This document shows positions 1 to 6,727 of a stretch of 11,258 nucleotides of DNA, piece by piece; positions within the stretch are counted from its first letter, which is position 1, and each line of letters begins with the position of its first letter. The notes below the pieces were generated by a model that was not told the DNA's origin, did not search any database, and was given only the letters and a program-made list of their open reading frames with translations. This stretch comes from Fen-671 sp035502515. Lineage in GTDB: Bacteria; Actinomycetota; Acidimicrobiia; Acidimicrobiales; Palsa-688. The position numbers and the translations under genes were made by a program. The stretch is from the NCBI GenBank assembly GCA_035502515.1, contig DATJUH010000296.1:1-11258 (forward strand). Direction: 5' to 3'.

Positions 1-807
1 GCCTTTTGGCTCGTTCAAGAGCTGTGGCTCGGAACGGCCATGGCCGGCGTTATAGGTGGTAACGGCGGAGGGTGCGGCATGTTCGGCGATATTGGACCTA
101 CAGTCGCCGCCGGTGTAAGTTGTGCTCCTTCCCCCCTACCAGCAACCTCTAGTCAACCGAGAAACCCCCAGAACGATAGCGGCGCAGTTACATGGAAGCC
201 AGCAGACAACAATTTTGGCTACATTACCTGCCCCAACCCGACAGGTCCTAATCTCGCGTACGCGCTAGAAGCGTATGGACCCAACGGCAAGCCGATTGGC
301 ACGCCAGTCGTAGTGTGCCCTCATCAGCCGGTTCCCAAGCCGGGGGCGCCACCGCCGCCCCCACCCACGCCGGCCGAGGTCTGGGCTCAGGTTCCGTTGC
401 CGACGCCGGCCTTTGCCATCAACCCGGCCACCGTCGGCCTCACTCAGTTACCGAGCTGGTTTTGGGTGACGGGCGGTATCGGGCCGGTGACGATCACGGT
501 GACCATAGACGGGTACGTTGTCACGACGACGGCGACGCCGGTCGCTTTCCAGTGGGACTTTGGAGACGGTTCGAGCACTACCAGCCCTGTACCCGGTGAC
601 GAGGCCGATCCCTCCGCTACGCATACGTACCATTTCAAAGGCACATATATCGTGACACTGGCGATCGAGTACGCCGGCACGTTCACCTACGCCGGACCCG
701 GCGGCACCGGAACCGAAGGCCTTGGCGACTATCAGCAGCCGGGCTCGAGCGCTCCCTACGTGGTCCAAGAGGTGCGGTCAGTACTTCTGCAGACCACAGG
801 GGATTGA
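1..807 (+). CDS. PKD-domain surface protein, 5' end probably outside the window
   Basis: The reading frame is open from base 1 to the TGA at 805-807. The first ATG is at 40, but no stop precedes it, no good ribosome binding site is seen, and no signal peptide follows it, so the true start probably lies upstream. Counting from that ATG, there is a Gly/Cys-rich start, a proline-rich linker at about residues 95-120, and a PKD fold at about 125-225. The PKD call rests on the classical WDFGDG motif (W172) and the closing THTYHFKGTYIVTL strand. PKD folds are extracellular beta-sandwich modules used in adhesion, carbohydrate binding or as spacers. No enzyme domain is visible. The next gene starts 2 nt after this stop, implying co-translation. 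In actinobacteria such proteins often lie near pilus or cell-surface genes (recollection, not checked), so a secreted or envelope-attached role is inferred. The domain is secure; the start and role are not. Confidence 0.72.
   Translation, partial: AFWLVQELWLGTAMAGVIGGNGGGCGMFGDIGPTVAAGVSCAPSPLPATSSQPRNPQNDSGAVTWKPADNNFGYITCPNPTGPNLAYALEAYGPNGKPIGTPVVVCPHQPVPKPGAPPPPPPTPAEVWAQVPLPTPAFAINPATVGLTQLPSWFWVTGGIGPVTITVTIDGYVVTTTATPVAFQWDFGDGSSTTSPVPGDEADPSATHTYHFKGTYIVTLAIEYAGTFTYAGPGGTGTEGLGDYQQPGSSAPYVVQEVRSVLLQTTGD
798..803 (+). promoter_or_regulatory. Ribosome binding site deciding the start of the GNAT-like gene
   Basis: The purine run AGGGGA lies 6 nt before the ATG at 810. It favours that ATG over the TTG at 804, which overlaps the preceding stop codon. 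The site lies inside the end of the PKD gene, consistent with coupled translation. Confidence 0.5.
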
Positions 808-809
808 AA

Positions 810-1571
810 ATGTCAGTGGTACGGCCCGTTCTCGGTGCAATGGCGTCTTCTCGTCGCGCTTCCGTGCAAAAAGTGCCCCGAAACGCAACAGGAAGCGATC
901 GCTGCACCGAGAAGAGCAGGGAATCGAAAGAGCGACACACTCACTCACTTTGGCACCTGGCCGAGGTTGAAGCTCGCGCGTTTGGGACTATTCAGCGCAA
1001 CCCAGGGATAATCCGACTCCCAGCGCAGGTGGCCGCGCTCCTTTCGCTAGTATTTTACGAGCGGCGCGAGCACCCCTCCGGCCAAGCCGTTTGTATGCTC
1101 GGGCTTCGCCGGTGGCGCCTCTGCGGGGCCGTGGCCGGGCTGGTGGTCTTGATTTGCGGCCTCGGCGCACTGTCCCCCTACGCTTGCGTAACCGTTGTGG
1201 TCGGCATAATCGTCTCGCTGCTACCGCGGGCTGTTCGAACCGGACGTGCGTTTGCCGCCCAAGCGGACCTCAGGGCGTTCTTGCCCGCGCGCCCCTACGT
1301 CTACGTACATTCGCTCGCAAGTACCTGGCCCGGAGCAGGTGGCGAGCTCCTGCGCGACCTTGCCCAGGAGGCCGACCACAGGGGTTGGTCGTTGGTGCTG
1401 GATGCCAGCAACGAGAAATTAGCATGTTACTACGGCACATTTGGCTTCGTCGCAAGGGGCCAAGCAGTACGGATGCCGGATGGTGGCTCCCGTATTCGCA
1501 TGTGGCGAGCCGTACCTGCACTCGAACAGCCAAGCGCCGACAGAGGAAGGGGGCTTGGTGTCAAGCAATAG
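810..1571 (+). CDS. Membrane-anchored GNAT-like acetyltransferase (C-terminal half of the fold)
   Basis: The protein has 253 residues from the ATG at 810. Residues 1-45 are Ser/Arg/Lys-rich and unlike a folded domain. Two hydrophobic segments follow at about 104-122 and 125-138, with a basic stretch (PRAVRTGR) after them, so both ends are probably cytoplasmic. Residues 163-222 look like the second half of a GNAT N-acetyltransferase: a beta-4-like strand (YVYVHSLAS), the acetyl-CoA pyrophosphate loop as PGAGGELL near 174, a helix, then LDASNEKLACYYGTFGFV, the family's typical 'N..L..fY...GF' ending. The N-terminal GNAT half is not recognisable and seems replaced by the membrane hairpin, so activity is uncertain. 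The substrate is unknown. It lies between a PKD protein and a LysM/BTAD protein, suggesting cell-envelope chemistry or a non-catalytic CoA sensor (inference). A later start, for example the ATG at 1095, is possible because the first third is poorly protein-like. Confidence 0.65.
   Translation: MSVVRPVLGAMASSRRASVQKVPRNATGSDRCTEKSRESKERHTHSLWHLAEVEARAFGTIQRNPGIIRLPAQVAALLSLVFYERREHPSGQAVCMLGLRRWRLCGAVAGLVVLICGLGALSPYACVTVVVGIIVSLLPRAVRTGRAFAAQADLRAFLPARPYVYVHSLASTWPGAGGELLRDLAQEADHRGWSLVLDASNEKLACYYGTFGFVARGQAVRMPDGGSRIRMWRAVPALEQPSADRGRGLGVKQ
1543..1553 (+). promoter_or_regulatory. Ribosome binding site deciding a GTG start for the LysM/BTAD gene
   Basis: The purine run GAGGAAGGGGG ends 4 nt before the GTG at 1558; its GGAAGG core is 7 nt away. 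Starts further upstream in this frame (TTG 1441, ATG 1480) lack such a site and would add a non-hydrophobic stretch that overlaps the GNAT-like gene. The site supports GTG 1558 and a 14-nt overlap with the previous gene. Confidence 0.6.
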
Positions 1572-4500
1572 GCTTCGCCGGTACTCAGACGCCCTGTGCG
1601 TCCTCGCCTGTGAGATTGTGGCCTTCGCCTTCTTTTTGCGGGCGTCGACGCTGTTGGGGACCGTCGATTTCTCGCACTTCGGGAAATGGTTGCAGGCCAC
1701 GAACCCGCAGGTTGCGCTCACCGCCATGTTCCGCCTGTTGGGCTTGGCCATCTCAGGCTGGTTGTTGCTCAGTACGTTGCTCTACGCCGTGGCTGCGCTA
1801 AGCGGTAAACGAGCCATCGTGGCCAAGTCCCGGCTTATCACGCTCCCCGTTCTCCGGCGGGTGGTGGACTCCGTGGCAGCGGCTTCGGTAGCGGCGTCGT
1901 CGATTGGGTCAGCAGCTGCGGTTTCGAGTGCAGCGCCCTTTCCGCACAACAGCATGGTCGTCCGGTCGGTCGACGCCGGTCAGCGGCAGCAGACCGCACC
2001 GGCGCACCGGGCGACCAATGTGCTTACGTCCGCGCCAGCCCGTGTAAGTAGTACGGCCATCGGCCGCCATTTTCCCCATCCCGGCCGGGTGCACCACGAC
2101 CTGCCACAGGCGGCTCCTGTCGAGGCGCGGAGCGAGGTCCCGAGCGCGCAGAACGGTTTCGCCGGACTGCCCCAGGGTACGAAAGTAGTTGTCGTTCAAC
2201 CCGGTGACTGTTTATCGGTCCTGGCCGAGCGCCATCTGGGTGACTGGCGGCTGGACAGTGAGATCGAGGCGCTCAACTACGGCCGGCGCCAACCTGACGG
2301 TCGGGCCCTGGTGGACGACCACTGGATTTACGTTGGATGGGTTCTCGTTATGCCGCCTGACGCTGTCGGGACCATTGTTGTGGGTGAGACGTCTCGGCCT
2401 GCCCAGGACGCGGTTATACGTTCGGGCCCCTCGTCCGGGCGAGGTTTGTCGCCCACGTCAGCCACTTCACGCCCGCCCACTCCGAGTGTCGTTGGGGCGA
2501 CAGCGCAGCCGTCGGTTCGTACCGCTGCGGCGGCCGGCTCATTATTTGGAGCAAGACAAGAAGCCAAGCCGGCGGCGTCGCCCCCAGCCGGGCGTCAATC
2601 CGCCAGGACTGCGCCTGAGACATCAACGGAGAGGTCCGGCAGTAGGGCAACTGGCCCAACCACCACGGTCACGCAAAGGACTGATGAAGTACCCGTCACT
2701 GACGGGAGCGAAGTTAGGACAACGCCGGATCCAGCGTCCGTGGCCCCTGGATCACTCGGACAACCAAAAACAGCCCCTTCCCCGTCATCGCCTCCAACTA
2801 CGACCAAGTCGGACGGCAACGCTCACGATCCTCAGGAGGAAGTCGAGGGCAGCCCTTATCAAGCACAGCGCGACTCCCAACAGCAGGCCGGCGATGATGC
2901 CCGTCTCGCCTTTGCCGCAACTATCGGTGCAATCACAGGGGGCAGCGTCGTCTGGGGCCTCGACCGAGCGCGTCGGAGGTTCGCCCATGCGAGGCCGAAG
3001 GATGGACCAATACCTCGTAGCAGAACGGAGGTTGAGGCGGCCGAGCGACGAGCCCGCGCCGTCTCTGACCCCGAAAAGACCCGCTGGGTCGACCAGGCGC
3101 TCCGTTACTTGAGTGGCCTCATTGAAGAGGTCTCGCTGGAAGGGACCATCGCCGTGCCCTCCCTGGCCCTTGTGCGGATTGGGGCGGTCGGCCTCGAGGT
3201 TTTTGTTTCACCCGGCGTAAACAGCTCGCTGGGGTGGTTCTCACCAACGCACGACGGCAGCACCTTGGTGCTCGACCCTGACGTGACATTGGAGGAACTG
3301 GAGGCATTAGCCGAGGATCGATGGCCCGCGTGGCCGGCCCTTGTCAGCGTCGGAGAGACCAAGGATGGGGAGTTGCTTCTCAATCTCGAGCACGCCGGCT
3401 CGGTTTCGGTCGAGGGCAGTAAAGGCGTGGTGACGGGCGTACTGGGCCGCATGGTCCTAGAGCTCTCGAGCCAACCATGGTCCGACGAAATGCTGGCCGG
3501 GCTGTATATCCTCGGGGACTCGCCTCTGGAGCCCCTACAGGGAGTGGAAAACGTTGCCGCTGACGAGGCCTTGGACCTGGCCGAGAAATTAGACACTGTT
3601 TCCGGGGCACAACAGGAGCTTGCCGGCTCGCTGTCGATTTCTGCTCTCCGGGCGGTGGCATGTGAGGCCCTACCAAATGTCGTGCTGGCTTTTGCCGGCG
3701 CGCCGGCGGCGGCGCTCCAATGCCTGGCCGAGGCCGCCGTCCCGGAACAGAGCGGGGTCGCTCTTGCCGGCGCCGGCCCTTACCACGGTGCCCGTTGGAG
3801 GCTTGTTGTTTCGGAAGACGGACAGGGCACCCTCGAGGGTCAGCTGGCCGGCCGGCCGATGTCCTTCACGTTCATGACCGGCTGCGTCGCCGAGGAGGTA
3901 CCGTTGTTAGGAGAGGCGTTGGGAACGGCCTCGAACATTGGGGGAAATGGACGAGGAGTCGAGCCCGGCGACGCCGGGTCGGCGGCGGAGCCGCTAGCGG
4001 ATGCTCGAGGCAACGGCAGCGGTGGCTTACACCGGCCGGGCGGTGAGCACCTCCGCAACCCGGACTTGCTTCCCCCGGAACGCGGCGACGTCGAGATTTG
4101 CGTCCTTGGGCCCGTCGACATCGTCGGTGGCAACATGAGCGTCCTCGAGCCGTCCCGAAGGATGGCGGCCCTGGCGCTTCTCGCCTACATGGCAACCCAC
4201 GAGCGCCCGATTACGGCAGACGAGATCACCAGTGCTCTCTGGCCTTTGGACGCGGAGAAGGACAATCTCAACGGCCCGCAGCGAAAGACCGTCATGAACG
4301 CAATCTCACGGGCAAGAGCGGTCCTCAGCTACAGCGCCAGCGGCAAAGAACGCATTGCTTACTCGCCGCAGGGGTACCGGCTGGCGTCCGATGTGACCTC
4401 GGACTGGAAGCGGTTTGAGAAATATCTGGCGAACGCCCGGCAACAGTCCCCTGGGGAGGCAATAGCGAGCCTCCGCAAGGCATTGGAGCTGGTCCGAGGA

Positions 4501-4875
4501 GAACCGTTTGGGGGAGCACTGTCGAGCCAGTTCTTCGAGTGGGTCGCCAGCGAGCACCTCGATATGACGTTCTCAGCCAAGGTCGTTGACGCGGCAGAGG
4601 ACCTGGGCCAGATGGCCCTCGACCTCGGCGACCTCGAGGCCGTCGTCTGGGCCGTGGAAAAAGGCCTGCAGCTAGAACCGACTCGCGAGGGCTTGTTCCG
4701 ACTGTGGATGCATGCGCTCGGACGCGAAGGTCGCCCGGCAAAGGTCGACGACGTCTACCGCCGGCTGAAGATGGTGCTCCGCCAGCGGATCCACTCACTG
4801 CAAGAGCCCCAGCCCGAGACGCGGGAAGTTTGGCGGAGGTACACCGCGGCCGAGTTCTCGGGGAGCCAGGGCTGA
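1558..4875 (+). CDS. Membrane LysM protein with cytoplasmic winged-helix/BTAD (SARP-like) regulatory domain
   Basis: The protein has 1105 residues from the GTG at 1558. In order: hydrophobic segments at about 12-33, 60-81 and a weaker Ala/Ser-rich one at 102-123; a LysM domain at about 207-266 (VVVQPGDCLSVLAERHLGD...IEALN), which in this family binds peptidoglycan or chitin glycans; a long Pro/Ser/Thr-rich linker; a membrane segment at about 450-468 followed by RARRRFAHARPK; a middle region with a 'LLLNLEHAGSVSVEG' stretch that I recall from actinobacterial LysM/BTAD proteins; a winged-helix OmpR-like segment from about 845 (VEICVLGPVDIVGG ... ITADEITSALWP); and a helical BTAD at about 955-1096, as in SARP activators. 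Basic stretches after the second and fourth segments put LysM outside and BTAD inside. It probably senses the wall or a surface structure and acts on transcription or on a partner; this is inference. There are five in-frame TTA codons (2212, 2542, 3307, 3589, 3907). The domain calls are firm; the role is unproven. Confidence 0.87.
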   Translation: MSSNRLRRYSDALCVLACEIVAFAFFLRASTLLGTVDFSHFGKWLQATNPQVALTAMFRLLGLAISGWLLLSTLLYAVAALSGKRAIVAKSRLITLPVLRRVVDSVAAASVAASSIGSAAAVSSAAPFPHNSMVVRSVDAGQRQQTAPAHRATNVLTSAPARVSSTAIGRHFPHPGRVHHDLPQAAPVEARSEVPSAQNGFAGLPQGTKVVVVQPGDCLSVLAERHLGDWRLDSEIEALNYGRRQPDGRALVDDHWIYVGWVLVMPPDAVGTIVVGETSRPAQDAVIRSGPSSGRGLSPTSATSRPPTPSVVGATAQPSVRTAAAAGSLFGARQEAKPAASPPAGRQSARTAPETSTERSGSRATGPTTTVTQRTDEVPVTDGSEVRTTPDPASVAPGSLGQPKTAPSPSSPPTTTKSDGNAHDPQEEVEGSPYQAQRDSQQQAGDDARLAFAATIGAITGGSVVWGLDRARRRFAHARPKDGPIPRSRTEVEAAERRARAVSDPEKTRWVDQALRYLSGLIEEVSLEGTIAVPSLALVRIGAVGLEVFVSPGVNSSLGWFSPTHDGSTLVLDPDVTLEELEALAEDRWPAWPALVSVGETKDGELLLNLEHAGSVSVEGSKGVVTGVLGRMVLELSSQPWSDEMLAGLYILGDSPLEPLQGVENVAADEALDLAEKLDTVSGAQQELAGSLSISALRAVACEALPNVVLAFAGAPAAALQCLAEAAVPEQSGVALAGAGPYHGARWRLVVSEDGQGTLEGQLAGRPMSFTFMTGCVAEEVPLLGEALGTASNIGGNGRGVEPGDAGSAAEPLADARGNGSGGLHRPGGEHLRNPDLLPPERGDVEICVLGPVDIVGGNMSVLEPSRRMAALALLAYMATHERPITADEITSALWPLDAEKDNLNGPQRKTVMNAISRARAVLSYSASGKERIAYSPQGYRLASDVTSDWKRFEKYLANARQQSPGEAIASLRKALELVRGEPFGGALSSQFFEWVASEHLDMTFSAKVVDAAEDLGQMALDLGDLEAVVWAVEKGLQLEPTREGLFRLWMHALGREGRPAKVDDVYRRLKMVLRQRIHSLQEPQPETREVWRRYTAAEFSGSQG

Positions 4876-5000
4876 GCAAGGGCCCTTCGCCCCCGGGGGG
4901 GGCCGGGCCGCTCCGGGTGGTATGTGTCGAGCTGCGACCGGCTGAGTCGACGTCAGGCGACGCGGGACGCTGGGGCAGCTGGCCGCCTAGCAATGCTGCC

Positions 5001-5774
5001 TCAGGGCCCCGTGCGCTGTTCCCACCCGGCGATAAACGCCTGGACCGCCGCATTACACATGAGGTGCTCGGTCTTCGGCAGGGTACAGGTCTCCATGGCG
5101 CTCCCGTAGGCCCCGCTCGGGACGCGGTCCTTGAACGTCACGACCCCAGATGCGGGGTAGACGCCGCCGGACGGCTCACCGGTCCCCAGGACGTTGGCCG
5201 GGTCCTCAAAGGCGATGACACTCGAGCTCAGGCGGCTGACGTCCTGGCCCGACGGCAGGGGGGTGCAAGATAGTTGCTGACCGTAGTCCTGAACCAGGTC
5301 GTGCTCAGCGGCGGGGAAGAAGGTACAGGCCTGGCCCACGAAGCACGCGTAGCAGGAGGGCAGCAGGTCGCCGGTCACCGCCTGGGCCGACTTCGGCCAG
5401 TTGTGGCCCAGCGCGAACTGAGATGTTCCTACCTCACCCGGGGGGTACACGGCGATCGAGTCGTTGCCGTCTGCGCCCAGGCTGGCCTGGCAGGCCCAGC
5501 CCAACGGTGCCAGGAGGTACAGGTCTCCCTGGTCGTCACTGTACACAGCCATCTTGTTGACCAGTTGGGAAGGCACGTTCACCACTTTGGTAGCTGGCAT
5601 CGGCTTCGGCCCCACAGTGGTCCCGGTCGCCGTCACGCACTCCACCAGAGGCAAGCGCACCGTCACTGGTGCCTGGGCGCTCGCCACCCCAGACAGAAGA
5701 AAGGCCAGGGCCGCTACAGCCGTGACCACCACGGTATAAACGGTCCGCACGCTGGTCGCCTTCAATCCCTTCAC
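5001..5774 (-). CDS. Secreted eight-cysteine protein of unknown function
   Basis: The protein has 257 residues and a GTG start at 5774. Residues 1-35 form a Sec signal peptide: Lys/Arg start, hydrophobic core TVVVTAVAALAFLLSGV, and Ala-X-Ala cleavage near 33-35. The mature part has eight cysteines (46, 95, 141, 144, 150, 170, 230, 240), an even number that suggests four disulfides in an exported protein. Distinctive stretches are VYSDDQGDLYLLAPLGWACQA, a CYACFVGQAC cluster and ETCTLPKTEHLMCNAA near the C-terminus. From memory this pattern occurs in small secreted proteins of many actinobacteria with no assigned function; I do not know a family name and could not check. There is no lipobox, enzyme motif or membrane anchor after the signal. 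The gene faces the upstream operon head-on, 125 nt from its stop. A GTG at codon 9 is an alternative start that keeps a usable signal peptide. Confidence 0.85.
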   Translation of the reverse strand: MKGLKATSVRTVYTVVVTAVAALAFLLSGVASAQAPVTVRLPLVECVTATGTTVGPKPMPATKVVNVPSQLVNKMAVYSDDQGDLYLLAPLGWACQASLGADGNDSIAVYPPGEVGTSQFALGHNWPKSAQAVTGDLLPSCYACFVGQACTFFPAAEHDLVQDYGQQLSCTPLPSGQDVSRLSSSVIAFEDPANVLGTGEPSGGVYPASGVVTFKDRVPSGAYGSAMETCTLPKTEHLMCNAAVQAFIAGWEQRTGP

Positions 5775-5787
5775 GAGTCCAGCTCTT

Positions 5788-5793
5788 ATTATC
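5788..5793 (-). promoter_or_regulatory. Candidate -10 element for the secreted protein gene, giving a very short leader
   Basis: On the minus strand GATAAT occurs 13 nt before the GTG at 5774. Transcription starting 6-8 nt past the hexamer would leave a leader of only a few bases, and no convincing Shine-Dalgarno sequence is present. Near-leaderless transcripts are common in actinobacteria. No clear -35 box is seen upstream, so this is tentative. Confidence 0.35.
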
Positions 5794-6401
5794 GCACTCC
5801 CAGGTAGCCCCCGCCCTTGCGTCGGGGCACCCGCCGCGCCCGCCGGGCCCGTCGAATCCTCCGGGCGCCACTAAGGCTCGATGCGGATGAGATGGCGCTA
5901 CCTTTGCGCGCTAGTTGCTCTTACCGTTACACCAGCGCGCAATAGTCGTGTGCCTTCTGAGCCGGCGACCCTTGGTTCGGCGAATTTAGTGTCGTTACGT
6001 GGTCGCTCGTGCACATATCGTGGGGGGGTTCACCCGCTATTCGCCGGCGTTCGGCCCTTGCCGGCCTCCAATGGAGGGCAGGCGCGGCCGGCAGCAGCGC
6101 AGCTGGCGAGCAGACGGACCGCTCCGGCCGCTCGGGACCGGCCCGCCGATCGCGGGCGAAAACGGGACGGTCTCACTCTGGAGAGGTGCCCACGGGCGAC
6201 CGCTCCGGCCGCCCGGCGGCCCAACGCGATGCGCCGGGTGCGGCGCCACTTAGAGCGTAAGTCGGGGCTACGCGGCCGCCGGTGGTCAGCAGGGAGCGGC
6301 CCGGCCCGCCGCCTGGCCTTGCCACCGCGCCGGCTCATCTCAGCCCGGCGGAGGGGCCCATTTCCGGTATCTCGGGGGCGCGCGGACACGCCGGCCTTTC
6401 T
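5794..6401. other. Gene-poor GC-rich stretch with no convincing gene
   Basis: About 600 nt without a credible coding region. The longest plus-strand frame (ATG 5881 to 6408) has a vaguely hydrophobic start, but from about residue 60 it becomes an Arg/Pro/Ala-rich string with no domain, and it overlaps equally long frames on both strands, typical of GC-rich noncoding DNA. Local structure includes a perfect 6-bp hairpin (GCCCGC, 5-nt loop, GCGGGC, 6141-6157) and a 15-bp direct repeat listed separately. The part around 5900-6010 is noticeably less GC-rich than its surroundings. No tRNA or known RNA was recognised. Confidence 0.5.
6117..6212. repeat. 15-bp direct repeat, two copies 81 bp apart
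   Basis: GACCGCTCCGGCCGC occurs at 6117-6131 and again at 6198-6212. Each copy is GC-rich and lies in otherwise unassigned DNA. It may be a regulator site, a duplication remnant or chance in a high-GC background. Confidence 0.6.
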
Positions 6402-6445
6402 GGGCTAAACAAGGGGTAGCCCCGGATATCGGGCGCCGCTCGGAA

Positions 6446-6488
6446 CCGGTCACGAGCCCCGGAAGGGGTGGCGAGGGCTCGTGACCGG
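6446..6488. repeat. Perfect 14-bp inverted repeat with 15-nt loop
   Basis: The left arm CCGGTCACGAGCCC (6446-6459) is the exact reverse complement of the right arm GGGCTCGTGACCGG (6475-6488). The spacer is 15 nt. A competing small hairpin, CCCC-GGAA-GGGG at 6457-6468, overlaps the left arm, so two mutually exclusive foldings are possible. No T-run follows on either strand, so it is not a standard intrinsic terminator. Confidence 0.85.
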
Positions 6489-6669
6489 CCCGACCCAGGG
6501 TTGAGGGGGGCTGCCCTGGGCCTGCCGCTCATCCTGCGCGGCACTCACCAACTCTACCGGCCCACGGTTTCGCCGGTGCAACCACAATGTTGCCGGCGGG
6601 TAAATTCCCGCCTCTTGTATGCCCAGCCTGCGTAGCTCCCACTTCGGCCCATGTCGGGCCAATTGAGGA

Positions 6670-6727
6670 AAAGTCAGAAAAGAGAAAGGGCCGTCTGCCG
6701 GCATAAGAAACCTGCAGGCAGACGGCC
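6670..6727 (-). terminator. Intrinsic-terminator-like hairpin on the minus strand
   Basis: A perfect 11-bp stem (GGCCGTCTGCC at 6689-6699, GGCAGACGGCC at 6717-6727) encloses a 17-nt loop. Read on the minus strand, the stem is followed at once by CTTTCTCTTTTCTGACTTTT, the T-rich tail of an intrinsic terminator. On the plus strand the flank is ATTCCCC, so termination in that direction is not supported. No minus-strand gene is recognised upstream of it; it could end a noncoding transcript begun between about 6830 and 7190. Confidence 0.5.

Noticed and set aside
4876..5000. G/C-run (CCCCCGGGGGG) after the LysM/BTAD stop as a terminator
   Set aside because: The run is self-complementary without a loop and has no T-tract. 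The gap between convergent genes is short and shows nothing more specific.
6141..6157. GCCCGC/GCGGGC hairpin as a terminator
   Set aside because: A 6-bp stem is expected by chance at this GC content, no T-run follows on either strand, and no gene ends just before it.
5881..6408. Plus-strand open frame of 175 codons
   Set aside because: After a short hydrophobic start it is Arg/Pro/Ala-rich with no domain, and frames of similar length exist in other phases. This is typical of stop-poor GC-rich noncoding DNA.
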